Shown here piece by piece: positions 16,272 to 24,568 of a stretch of DNA of 53,016 nucleotides. Every line of letters begins with the position of its first letter. Within the stretch, counting starts at the first letter, position 1. The stretch is from Devosiaceae bacterium (GTDB lineage: Bacteria; Pseudomonadota; Alphaproteobacteria; Rhizobiales; Devosiaceae). The stretch lies in NCBI GenBank assembly GCA_021648375.1, contig JAKISW010000020.1, positions 1 through 53,016 on the forward strand, in the 5' to 3' direction. Under the pieces are notes generated by a model. It was not told the origin of the DNA, ran no database searches, and saw only the letters and a program-made list of their open reading frames with translations. A program made the translations under genes and the position numbers.

Positions 16272-17585
16272 CTAAACCAACCCAGCTTTCATCGCTATTC
16301 CAGCCACATAGGTTTCCACCACCGCCCTATCGTCACCAAGGGTTTGCAGTAAAAATAATTCCTCTGCCAGGGTTTCTACTCTTTGCATTTTCAGGGCCAT
16401 TTCCGGGGTTGCACCCGCATCAAGCACAACCAGGTCAGCATCGGTTTCCGGCGCTAAAGTGCCGATATCTTTCTCAAGCAACAAGGCCTTGGCATTTCCT
16501 AAAGTCATACGATAAAACGCCATCAACGGGTCAAAGCGATTGCCGTTCAATTGCTGAATTTTATAAAATTCATCCATGGTTTTAAGCATGGAAAAGCTCG
16601 TCCCGCCGCCAATATCGGTTGCCACCGCAATGCTAACTCCACTCTTTTGCACCCGATCATGGTCAAACAATCCAGAACCTAAAAACAGGTTAGATGTAGG
16701 GCATGACACCGCCACCGATCCCGATTGCGCCATGGCGTCAAGTTCACGTTCGCTAAGATGAATTGCGTGGCCGAACAGGGATTTTTCTCCCAGCATTTCA
16801 TAATGCTCATAGATGGCCAGATAATCCTGATGATCGGGATAAAGCTCTTTAGTGAAGGCAATTTCTTCCATGTTTTCAGACAGGTGAGTCTGCATATAAC
16901 AATCAGGAAATTCTTTTAATAAAGAGGTGACGCTTTCCAACTGTTCAGGGCTGGAGGTAATTGCAAATCTGGGCGTAATCGCATATTTTGCCCGCCCGCG
17001 CCCGTGCCACTTTTGAGCCAGCGCCTTGCTCTCATCATAGCCGGTTTGCGCAGTGTCCTGCAAAGCCTTTGGGCAATTGCGATCCATCATGCACTTGCCG
17101 CCAATCATTAGCATATTGCGCTTTTCAGCCTCGCCAAAAAACGCCTCAGCCGAAGTTTGATGAACCGAGCAATAGGCAACCGCACTGGTGGTGCCATAGC
17201 GGATCAGCGTATCAAAAAATGCAGATGCAATCATCGCCGCATGAACCGGATCAAAAAATCTCTGCTCCTCGACAAAAGTATATTTATTTAACCATTCCAA
17301 CAGGTTGGCCGCATAGGAGGCCACCACCTGCATCTGCACAAAATGTAAATGTGGATCAATCAGGCCGGGCAACAACAGATGCGGGCGATGATCAATTATT
17401 TCACCGTTAAACTGTTTGGAAACTTCACCAAACTCCCCAAACCCGACAATTTTTGACCCCTTTATTGCCACCCCACCATCTTCAAAATAAGAAAAAGCGG
17501 CAAAATCATCCACTCCCTCGGGCTGACGCAAAAAGCTCAAAGCCCGGCCGCGCAGAATTTTTATATTTTGGTTTTCTTCTATCAA
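16272..17585 (-). CDS. guaD: Guanine deaminase
   Basis: A zinc amidohydrolase that converts guanine to xanthine, the entry of guanine into the urate pathway. Its 437 residues carry the family signatures DPHLHF (metal site), MDRNCP, QTHLSEN, GHAIHLSE and ATDIGGGTSFSML. The start is a TTG at 17585 that overlaps the TGA stop of puuD (TTGA), so translation is probably coupled. No ATG lies between that point and the conserved region. It is the last gene of the leftward purine transcript. The product xanthine is the substrate of the xanthine dehydrogenase encoded upstream in the same strand group. Confidence 0.95.
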   Translation of the reverse strand: MIEENQNIKILRGRALSFLRQPEGVDDFAAFSYFEDGGVAIKGSKIVGFGEFGEVSKQFNGEIIDHRPHLLLPGLIDPHLHFVQMQVVASYAANLLEWLNKYTFVEEQRFFDPVHAAMIASAFFDTLIRYGTTSAVAYCSVHQTSAEAFFGEAEKRNMLMIGGKCMMDRNCPKALQDTAQTGYDESKALAQKWHGRGRAKYAITPRFAITSSPEQLESVTSLLKEFPDCYMQTHLSENMEEIAFTKELYPDHQDYLAIYEHYEMLGEKSLFGHAIHLSERELDAMAQSGSVAVSCPTSNLFLGSGLFDHDRVQKSGVSIAVATDIGGGTSFSMLKTMDEFYKIQQLNGNRFDPLMAFYRMTLGNAKALLLEKDIGTLAPETDADLVVLDAGATPEMALKMQRVETLAEELFLLQTLGDDRAVVETYVAGIAMKAGLV

Positions 17586-18820
17586 AACAGCCGCCCCGTA
17601 TCAGCCAGAACTCCTCTATACCATTCAACAATCAATGACCTGTCTTCATTGCTCATTTCAACAACATTTCCCGGTGGCATGGCATTGGTAATCCCTGATT
17701 GCAGATAAATTTGCTGGGCATATTTGGCAATATTTGCATCATTATCCAGCAGCACCCCTTTTGGAGCCTGATTAACCCCCGGCCAGAACGGCTCAACCCC
17801 ATGGCACATGGAACAGCTTCCCTGCACGATATTGCTGACATCCCTGAACTGGGCCGCATCCATAAATACCTGAGCAGAGGCCGAAATCTGCCGTACCTCA
17901 TCTTGTTTTTGCCCCGGATTCCCCGACAGCCAGACAATAACAAAAAACAAAATAATCGCTGTCAGCCATGTCCAGTTCGGCTTGCCTTTTCGTGCGTGCT
18001 TGGTGTTGAAATAGTGCCGGATAACCACCCCGATCAAAAATATCAGCCCGGCAATTATCCAGTTGTAATCAGTTGCAAACGCCAGCGGATAATGGGGCGT
18101 AAGCATAAAAAATATCACCGGCAGGGTCAGGTAGTTATTGTGCAAAGAGCGCTGTTTTGCCATCACACCATATTTTGGGTCTGGGTCACGTCCCGCCAGC
18201 AAATCAGCAACTACGATTTTTTGATTGGGGATAATGAGAAAAAACACGTTTGCCGTCATGATGGTGGCGGTAAAGGCCCCCATATGTAGCATTGCGGCCC
18301 GGCCGGAAAAGATTTGCGTATATCCCCAGGCCATGACCACTAAAATGCCAAACAGGATTACCATCAGGCCGGTGGTGCTTTTGCCCAATGGGGATTTGCA
18401 CAAATAGTCGTATAGGACCCAGCCCAGACCAATCGAAGCAACCGATAGGGCAATACCCTGCCAGACTGCAATATCCAGCACATTGCGATCAATCAGATAA
18501 AGATCGGCCCCCGCATAATAGACCACGGCCAGCATGGCAAAGCCGGATAGCCATGTGGCATAGCTCTCCCATTTAAACCATATCAGATGCTTTGGCATAC
18601 TATCCGGGGCAACCATATACTTTTGGATATGATAAAATCCGCCCCCATGCACCTGCCACTCTTCACCCTTGGCCCCTTTGGGCAGATGGTCCCGATGGAT
18701 CAAACCCAGATCAAGAGCAATAAAATAGAATGAAGAGCCTATCCAGGCGATGGCGGTTATCACGTGCAAAAACCGCACTGCAAAGGCAAACCATTCCCAA
18801 AAAATCGCAAATTCGCTCAT
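17582..18820 (-). CDS. puuD: Membrane-bound urate hydroxylase with cytochrome c domain
   Basis: Oxidises urate to 5-hydroxyisourate in the inner membrane and passes electrons to a fused cytochrome c rather than to oxygen directly. The N-terminal part has about eight hydrophobic segments (beginning FWEWFAFAVRFLHVITAIAW). The C-terminal domain has a haem c site CSMCH around residue 336-340 and a probable axial Met in NAMPPGN. I choose the ATG at 18820 (412 residues), with GGTGGGGA eight bases before it, over an ATG ten codons upstream. It replaces soluble uricase or FAD-type HpxO, neither of which is seen here. A terminator separates it from the upstream binding-protein gene, and it overlaps guaD. 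Confidence 0.95.
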   Translation of the reverse strand: MSEFAIFWEWFAFAVRFLHVITAIAWIGSSFYFIALDLGLIHRDHLPKGAKGEEWQVHGGGFYHIQKYMVAPDSMPKHLIWFKWESYATWLSGFAMLAVVYYAGADLYLIDRNVLDIAVWQGIALSVASIGLGWVLYDYLCKSPLGKSTTGLMVILFGILVVMAWGYTQIFSGRAAMLHMGAFTATIMTANVFFLIIPNQKIVVADLLAGRDPDPKYGVMAKQRSLHNNYLTLPVIFFMLTPHYPLAFATDYNWIIAGLIFLIGVVIRHYFNTKHARKGKPNWTWLTAIILFFVIVWLSGNPGQKQDEVRQISASAQVFMDAAQFRDVSNIVQGSCSMCHGVEPFWPGVNQAPKGVLLDNDANIAKYAQQIYLQSGITNAMPPGNVVEMSNEDRSLIVEWYRGVLADTGRLF

Positions 18821-18850
18821 ATAAAAATTCCCCACCGGATTTAAGTCCAT

Positions 18851-18876
18851 AAAAAAGGCGGGCTTTCACCCGCCTT
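18851..18876 (-). terminator. Rho-independent terminator after the BMP binding-protein gene
   Basis: On the minus strand AAGGCGGG pairs with CCCGCCTT around a 6-base loop (18855-18876), followed by a run of T. It lies between the binding-protein gene and puuD, so it either ends the transporter transcript or lowers read-through into puuD-guaD. Confidence 0.85.
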
Positions 18877-18921
18877 CTTGAATCGTTTAGGGCCTAAAAC
18901 CCTGATTGCAAAAAAGCGCTC

Positions 18922-20007
18922 TTAAGCCTCTACGCCTTGAGCATACCAGTCGACGCCCCAGAATTCGCCATCATCAATAACATCGCCAGCTTCAACCCGA
19001 AGCGTGTCGGCATTATCAGTAATTGGTCCGGCAAACGGATGCAAAGAGCCATCAATAATGCCAGCCTGAGCAGCATCAGCCGCAGCCACAACATCGGCCG
19101 GGATTTTTTCATTGTAAGGACCAATAACAACTTCACCGCCGGCCAGACCTTCCCAGGAGCTGCCCTCTTTCCAGTTGCCTTCAAGCACAGACTGAACCGC
19201 CTTGATGTAATAGGGAGCCCAGATGTCGATGATTGAGGTCAAATGTGCCTTTGGTGCAAATGCACTCATATCAGCACCCTGTCCAAAGCCACCGATAATT
19301 CCACGTTCTTCAGCAACCTGAAGTGCGGCGGGACCATCTGTATGCTGAGTAATAACATCAACACCCTGATCAATCAGGGCGCGAGCCGCATCAGCTTCTT
19401 TGGCTGGATCAAACCAGCTGTCCACATAAACAACTTTAGTGATGAAATCCGGGTTATGTTTGCGCGCTGCCAGATGGAAGGCATTGATGCCCATCACAAC
19501 TTCGGGAATAGGGAACGAGCCAATATAAGCGCCAATTCCGGTTTCACTCATCATGCCTGAAATGGTGCCAAGCACTGTGCGCCCTTCATGGAAGCGGGCA
19601 TTATAGATGGAAAGGTTTGACGCGGTTTTAAATCCGGTTGCCCACTCAAATTTAACATCAGGGAACTGTTGAGCAACTTTAAGCATCGCATCCCCATAAC
19701 CAAAGGAAGTGCCAAAAATAATATCATAGCCCTGCTGTGCCAGCTCGCGAAATACCCGCTCACTGTCCGGCCCTTCGGCAACATTGGTAACAGTTGTAGT
19801 TTCAACACGATCAGCACCAAGTGCTTCAATCATATCACGACGACCCAAATCATGGCCATAATTCCAGCCATTATCATCCGGGGTGCCAATAAGCACAAAT
19901 GCAGCACGCACTTTTGCCTTTTGGGCAAATGCCCGTGAACCGATAAGGGGCAGAGCAGCAGCTGCACCACCAATTTTCAAAACATTACGACGATTTATAC
20001 GAACCAT
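18922..20007 (-). CDS. BMP-family ABC transporter substrate-binding protein (purine/nucleoside type)
   Basis: A 361-residue periplasmic binding protein with a twin-arginine signal (NRRNVLK, hydrophobic core, cleavage probably after AFA at residue 28), so it is likely exported folded by Tat. The mature part matches the BMP/PnrA fold (GTPDDNGWNYGHDLG, IIFGTSFGYGDAM, GSFPIPEVVMGINAF, YVDSWFDPAKEADAA, TQHTDGPAA). BMP proteins bind nucleosides or nucleobases. Here the gene follows the permeases and sits inside a xanthine/urate locus, which points to purine base or ureide uptake. AAGGAGGAACCC before the ATG is near-perfect. The 110-base gap upstream holds a tandem repeat and may contain its own promoter. 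Confidence 0.92.
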   Translation of the reverse strand: MVRINRRNVLKIGGAAAALPLIGSRAFAQKAKVRAAFVLIGTPDDNGWNYGHDLGRRDMIEALGADRVETTTVTNVAEGPDSERVFRELAQQGYDIIFGTSFGYGDAMLKVAQQFPDVKFEWATGFKTASNLSIYNARFHEGRTVLGTISGMMSETGIGAYIGSFPIPEVVMGINAFHLAARKHNPDFITKVVYVDSWFDPAKEADAARALIDQGVDVITQHTDGPAALQVAEERGIIGGFGQGADMSAFAPKAHLTSIIDIWAPYYIKAVQSVLEGNWKEGSSWEGLAGGEVVIGPYNEKIPADVVAAADAAQAGIIDGSLHPFAGPITDNADTLRVEAGDVIDDGEFWGVDWYAQGVEA

Positions 20008-20030
20008 GGGTTCCTCCTTGGGGGTTGGTC

Positions 20031-20060
20031 TTTTGTTAAACTTAGTTTTTGTTAAACTTA
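20031..20060. repeat. 16-bp-period tandem repeat upstream of the BMP gene
   Basis: TTTTGTTAAACTTA occurs at 20031-20044 and again at 20047-20060, followed by a related GTCAAACTT (20064-20072). These tandem AT-rich units sit 24-65 bases before the start of the binding-protein gene and could be regulator sites or a simple duplication. Confidence 0.6.
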
Positions 20061-20117
20061 AATGTCAAACTTGGTTGAAAAAAAATATGGGCAAACTCTC
20101 TTACCAGGGTCAAGACC

Positions 20118-21047
20118 CTAATTATTGGGCATAAAGGGCTTGCCAAGGCAAGCCGGCGCGCTTGAACTTTTTGTGCGGCGCATTGAAATCATCACGAGCA
20201 CGGCGATTGTAGCAAGATATGGCAGCGAGGCCCATAGTTCAGATGGAAGAATTCTAAAGGCTCCCCCGGCAGCTTTTGCATATAGCTCCATGGTTGCAAT
20301 CAGCCCGAACAAATATGCCCCCGCCAATAATCTTCCCGGCCTCCAGGCGGCAAATACCACCAGCGCCAGCGCAATCCAGCCCCTACCCCCGGTTAATCCT
20401 TCAACCCATTGGGGAGTTAAAATAAGGGGAAAACATGCTCCGGCAATGCCTGCCATCGCCCCCCCGAATGCCACCGCGCCATAGCGAACCTTAGCGACAG
20501 AGTATCCGATGGAATGGGCTGAATGATCATTTTCACCCACTGCCCTTAGAATCAGCCCGGCCCGGGTTTTTTGCAAAAACCACCAGACCACAAACACCAT
20601 GAAAAGCGAGAAATAAACCAGCGGAGAATAATCAAAAAACACCCGCAAAAACCGATCATCGGTCAAACTGTCCGGAAAAACCGACTTGAACAGCGCTATT
20701 GGCTTGCCCGTATAGGCCTGTCCGAACAGGGCGGAAAATCCGGTACCAAAAATCGTTAGCGCCAGCCCGGTTGCCACCTGATTTGAAGAAAGTGAAAGGG
20801 TTAAAACCGCAAACAGCATCGAGACGGCCATTCCGGCAAATGCAGCCGCCAAAATTCCCAGCCATGGATTGCCCGTATCATAGGTTACGGCAAATCCAAC
20901 AACGGCCCCGGTCAGCATCATGCCTTCGATGCCAAGGTTTAGCACGCCACTTTTTTCCACCACCAGCTCCCCAAGGGCGGCCAGCAACAATGGAGTTGAG
21001 GCTCCCACCATGGTGATGATAATGGCAATTGTGATATCAATACTCAT
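20118..21047 (-). CDS. ABC transporter permease, nucleoside/BMP type (COG1079-like)
   Basis: A 309-residue inner-membrane permease with about eight to nine hydrophobic segments. The N-terminal half has the family motif EKSGVLNLGIEGMMLTGA, and the centre has LSSNQVATGLALTIFGTG. It pairs with the permease encoded just upstream (ATGA overlap of four bases at 21044-21047) to form the channel for the purine-locus transporter. The TAG stop is part of a small palindrome (AGGGTC-TT-GACCCT). Relatives in Rhizobiales import nucleosides or nucleobases; the exact substrate is inferred from the surrounding xanthine/urate genes. Confidence 0.92.
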   Translation of the reverse strand: MSIDITIAIIITMVGASTPLLLAALGELVVEKSGVLNLGIEGMMLTGAVVGFAVTYDTGNPWLGILAAAFAGMAVSMLFAVLTLSLSSNQVATGLALTIFGTGFSALFGQAYTGKPIALFKSVFPDSLTDDRFLRVFFDYSPLVYFSLFMVFVVWWFLQKTRAGLILRAVGENDHSAHSIGYSVAKVRYGAVAFGGAMAGIAGACFPLILTPQWVEGLTGGRGWIALALVVFAAWRPGRLLAGAYLFGLIATMELYAKAAGGAFRILPSELWASLPYLATIAVLVMISMRRTKSSSAPACLGKPFMPNN

Positions 21048-22126
21048 GAGGAGCTTACCTCACTTTTTTGCCCAACCCGTTTTATTCGATAGCGCACCAG
21101 AATATCTCCGGCTAAAATCAAAAACAGCATCAAAGCCTGAAATAAACCGACCGCCGCGTTGGGCAGGCCAATCGTCGTCTGGGCGATTTCGCCGCCAACG
21201 AAACTTATTGCCAGAACTATTCCAGCCACCATTACCCCGACAGGGTGCAAGCGCCCAAGAAAAGCAACGATAATGGCGGTAAACCCATAATTTGTCGGGA
21301 ACTGGGGCACCATGCGGTTAAACGGTCCCGCTACCTCAAGCATACCTGCAAATCCGGCCAGACCCCCGCCAATCAAAAGCGAAAACCAAATCGTCTGGTT
21401 AGCCGAAAACCCTCCATAACGAGCCGCATTTGGAGCCGTACCAACCGTTCGTATTTGAAATCCGAAAATTGATTTACTCATTAAAACCCATGCAAAAATT
21501 GCAATGAATATGGCAATTGGTGCTCCTGCCTGCACAATGGTCCCCGGGATTATATAGGGTAAAATCTGATCATTATTGAATAATACCGTTTGCGGCTGGC
21601 CAAAACTTGTTGGGCTTTTCCACGGGCCAAACACCAAAAAGTTCAGCAGTTGCACAGCCACATAGGTCAGCATCAAAGTGGTCAAAATCTCGTTGACGTT
21701 TAATTTAACCCTTAAAAAGGCCGGAACTGCAACCCATGCCATGCCGCCAAGAATTCCGGCAACTCCCATCAGCGGCAACAACCACCAACCACTCATTTGA
21801 TGGGTGATAAGTGCCACACCGGTTGCCGCAAGGCCCCCGGCAATATATTGCCCCTCGGCCCCGATATTCCAGACATTGGCACGAAATCCAATGGAAAGCC
21901 CAACCGCGATAATAATCAAAGGAGCGGATTTTACCGCCAGATCCTGCCATTTCAATGAATTGGTCAGGGGGGTAAGAAAAATCTCACGCACCGCAACAGC
22001 ACCATTAAAACCAAGAATGGTAAAAATTATTGCGCCCATGATCATGGTCAGCAAAACCGCCGCAACCGGGGTAAAATAGAGCATGGAACGGCTTATTTCA
22101 GCGCGTTTTTCAAGCCTGAACTGCAT
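21044..22126 (-). CDS. ABC transporter permease, nucleoside/BMP type (COG4603-like)
   Basis: A 360-residue inner-membrane permease with about nine hydrophobic segments. The typical GFRANVWNIGAEGQYIAGG stretch is near residue 85, and the cytoplasmic coupling region is around FGFQIRTVGTAPNAARYGG. The start lies inside the end of the ATPase gene (17-base overlap), with AGAGG six bases before the ATG, so the two are translationally coupled. It is the partner of the second permease (20118-21047). Together with the ATPase and the Tat-exported BMP protein it forms a complete importer embedded in the purine operon. Confidence 0.92.
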   Translation of the reverse strand: MQFRLEKRAEISRSMLYFTPVAAVLLTMIMGAIIFTILGFNGAVAVREIFLTPLTNSLKWQDLAVKSAPLIIIAVGLSIGFRANVWNIGAEGQYIAGGLAATGVALITHQMSGWWLLPLMGVAGILGGMAWVAVPAFLRVKLNVNEILTTLMLTYVAVQLLNFLVFGPWKSPTSFGQPQTVLFNNDQILPYIIPGTIVQAGAPIAIFIAIFAWVLMSKSIFGFQIRTVGTAPNAARYGGFSANQTIWFSLLIGGGLAGFAGMLEVAGPFNRMVPQFPTNYGFTAIIVAFLGRLHPVGVMVAGIVLAISFVGGEIAQTTIGLPNAAVGLFQALMLFLILAGDILVRYRIKRVGQKSEVSSS

Positions 22127-23684
22127 TAGAGACCTCTTTATCTATATCGTTTGCTTGGTCCACATTATTAGCTCCGTGCACACCGCCCATCAGCAAGCCA
22201 ACCTCATCAATTGAAATCCCTTTGACTTCCATCGCCTTGGATAGCGTTCCCTCATTAATAACGCTTATGGTTTCACACAGGGCCAGCAATTCATCCAGAT
22301 CCTGAGAAATCACCACAATTGCAGAACCCGCCTGCGCCATATCCACCAGAGCCTGATGAATAAACGCCGCCGCACCCGCATCAACCCCCCAGGTGGGTTG
22401 GGATACAACAAGCACCTCAGGCACCTGCAAAATTTCGCGACCCATTATGAATTTTTGCAGATTGCCACCAGAGAGCGATCCCGCATTAGCCCTTGAGCCG
22501 GTGGCCATAACCCCGAATTTTTTGATTATCTCATCCGCATACGCAACCGATGGGCCATTAAGGATCATGCCGGTTTTAACCAGATTTTTGCGATGACGCG
22601 CCGTCAAAATTGCATTATCACTCAAAGAAAAGTCAGAAACTGCCGCATGGCCATTGCGTTCTTCCGGCACACAGCACAGCCCGACTTTACGCCGGTGATT
22701 AGGACCAAAATGGCCTATGGATTTACCATGTAAAATAATATCATCTTCGCCCTTGGCCAGCGCTTCGCCACTCAATACTGCCAGCAATTCGTTCTGCCCG
22801 TTGCCCGCCACGCCGGCAACGCCAAAAATCTCGCCCTGACGCACTTCAAAGGAAATATCTTTAAGGGCAGTGCCAAAATCATGACTTTTAGCCAGTGATA
22901 GAGATCCAACATTTAACAGTACGTCGCCAAATATATTTGTTTCCCCCTTAGAAATTTCCTTCAGGGAGCCACCAATCATCATCTCGGCCATGGATTTGGA
23001 GGTTTCTTCAGCCGGATTGCATTCCCCCACCACTTTGCCGCCGCGCAAAATGGTTGCGTTATGGCACAATTCCTTAATTTCATTGAGTTTGTGGGAAATA
23101 TAAAGGATCGAGCAACCCTCAGATGCCAATTGCCGCAGAGTCGTGAATAATTGCTTAACTTCCTGCGGAGTTAAAACAGAAGTCGGCTCATCCATTATCA
23201 GCAATTTAGGGTTGAGCAGCAGGGCGCGAACAATTTCAATACGCTGGCGCTCGCCAACACTAAGGGAAGAAACCATCCGGTCGGGCTGCAATGTCAAGCC
23301 ATAGGCCTGCATCACTTCAACAACCTTTGTTTCAAGCTCTTTCAGCGATAGGGAACCATCCATACCAAGGGCGATATTTTCCAGCACCGTCAACGCTTCG
23401 AACAAGGAGAAATGCTGAAACACCATGCCAATGCCTTTGGCGCGTGCTTCTTTTGGGTTGGAAACCTCAAATGGCTCACCATCCCAAACCATACTCCCGG
23501 CATCCGACTTCATGATGCCATAAATCATTTTCACCAGAGTGGATTTACCCGCCCCGTTTTCCCCCAGCAGAGCATGAATTTCGCCCGGAGCGATATTAAA
23601 ACTAACCGTATCATTGGCCAGAACACCAGGAAACTGCTTGGTGATGCCGTTCAGCTCAAGACGATTAGGTGCATTATCAGGCAT
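22110..23684 (-). CDS. ABC transporter ATP-binding protein, BMP/nucleoside type (two ATPase domains)
   Basis: A 524-residue cytosolic ATPase of the purine-locus importer. The first domain is complete (Walker A GENGAGKST, signature LSVGERQ, Walker B LLIMDEPTSVLT). The second domain is degenerate (GVAGNGQNE in place of Walker A; LVVSQPTWGVD without the Walker B glutamate) but keeps LSGGNLQK, as is usual in this family. I choose the ATG at 23684, which overlaps the xdhC stop by one base (TAATG) and has GGGGGA upstream; the longer frame would run into xdhC. Linkage to xdhC strengthens the view that the transporter moves purines or their breakdown products. Confidence 0.93.
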   Translation of the reverse strand: MPDNAPNRLELNGITKQFPGVLANDTVSFNIAPGEIHALLGENGAGKSTLVKMIYGIMKSDAGSMVWDGEPFEVSNPKEARAKGIGMVFQHFSLFEALTVLENIALGMDGSLSLKELETKVVEVMQAYGLTLQPDRMVSSLSVGERQRIEIVRALLLNPKLLIMDEPTSVLTPQEVKQLFTTLRQLASEGCSILYISHKLNEIKELCHNATILRGGKVVGECNPAEETSKSMAEMMIGGSLKEISKGETNIFGDVLLNVGSLSLAKSHDFGTALKDISFEVRQGEIFGVAGVAGNGQNELLAVLSGEALAKGEDDIILHGKSIGHFGPNHRRKVGLCCVPEERNGHAAVSDFSLSDNAILTARHRKNLVKTGMILNGPSVAYADEIIKKFGVMATGSRANAGSLSGGNLQKFIMGREILQVPEVLVVSQPTWGVDAGAAAFIHQALVDMAQAGSAIVVISQDLDELLALCETISVINEGTLSKAMEVKGISIDEVGLLMGGVHGANNVDQANDIDKEVSNAVQA

Positions 23685-24568
23685 TATATTTGTCCCCCAA
23701 CCTGAGCAAAGGTACATGCCCCTTGTTCAGTCTCCCCAGATGTTATTTCATGCCGCCCAGCACTGTGCACCACACTAGTGTGCACTAAAATTTCAGCGGC
23801 GACCATAGCCGCAATAATTTGCGGTCGTTTGTCATTAAGTTTTCCCCCACCAATTGGGCAGGTCAAAGATTTAACCAGCCCCTGATGGTCACCCTGTTTT
23901 TTCATCCAGTTTGAAAAAACCGCCCGTTTGGTTTTTGATCCGATCATACCCACATAGGCGGCATCTTTTCTTAGCAAGGCCTGCCGGGCCAAAAGAAAAT
24001 CCAGCCCGTGATCATGGGTAAGAATTACAAATGAGCTGTTTGGCGGAGCGCTATCAATTTCAGCTTCAGGCAAAGCACTTAACCGACATTCAATGCCTTC
24101 GCGCACCAGAGCCAGCTCTTTTTTCCTCTCATCAACCATGATGGTTTTAAGGGGTAATTCCTTAAGCGCAATCGCAAGAGCACGCCCCACATGACCGGCT
24201 CCAAAAATATAGACCTGGGACAGGTTTTTTTCCTGCTCTTCCATCATATTTTGCAGCTCACCAGCGATCTGTTTATTCACAAGCTGAAGCGATAAAAATA
24301 CTTTTCCACCGCAGCATTGCCCAATTTCAGAACCCAACGGCACATCTAACTCGGATTTTTTACTACCGTTTCTGAGCATCTGGCGCGCCCTGTCGATGGC
24401 AATATATTCCAACTGCCCACCGCCAATGGTGCCAATTTCTTTTTTTTCGGCCACCAGCATAAAGGCTCCTGCCTCGCGAGGGGTGGAACCATGGATATTT
24501 TCCGTCCGCACTAAAATTGTGCGGTTTTTGGCAATGAATTCTTCGATTTCTGAGTGGCCCATTACCAT
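23684..24568 (-). CDS. xdhC: Xanthine dehydrogenase accessory protein XdhC
   Basis: Loads the sulfurated molybdenum cofactor into XdhB. This 294-residue protein has the N-terminal XdhC domain (GSTPREAGAFMLV, GTIGGGQLEYIA, GQCCGGKV) and a C-terminal Rossmann-type domain (YIFGAGHVGRALA, LTHDHGLDFLLARQALL, YVGMIGSKTKR, CPIGG). All are canonical. It overlaps the end of xdhB by seven bases and its own stop touches the start of the transporter ATPase, so it is within one translationally coupled series. An ATG two codons downstream is an alternative start. Confidence 0.95.
   Translation of the reverse strand: MVMGHSEIEEFIAKNRTILVRTENIHGSTPREAGAFMLVAEKKEIGTIGGGQLEYIAIDRARQMLRNGSKKSELDVPLGSEIGQCCGGKVFLSLQLVNKQIAGELQNMMEEQEKNLSQVYIFGAGHVGRALAIALKELPLKTIMVDERKKELALVREGIECRLSALPEAEIDSAPPNSSFVILTHDHGLDFLLARQALLRKDAAYVGMIGSKTKRAVFSNWMKKQGDHQGLVKSLTCPIGGGKLNDKRPQIIAAMVAAEILVHTSVVHSAGRHEITSGETEQGACTFAQVGGQI

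Noticed and set aside
22110..23684. Broken second ATPase domain in the BMP transporter ATPase
   Set aside because: Loss of Walker A and of the Walker B glutamate in the second domain is usual for this ABC family and is repeated in the second system, so it is not a mutation.
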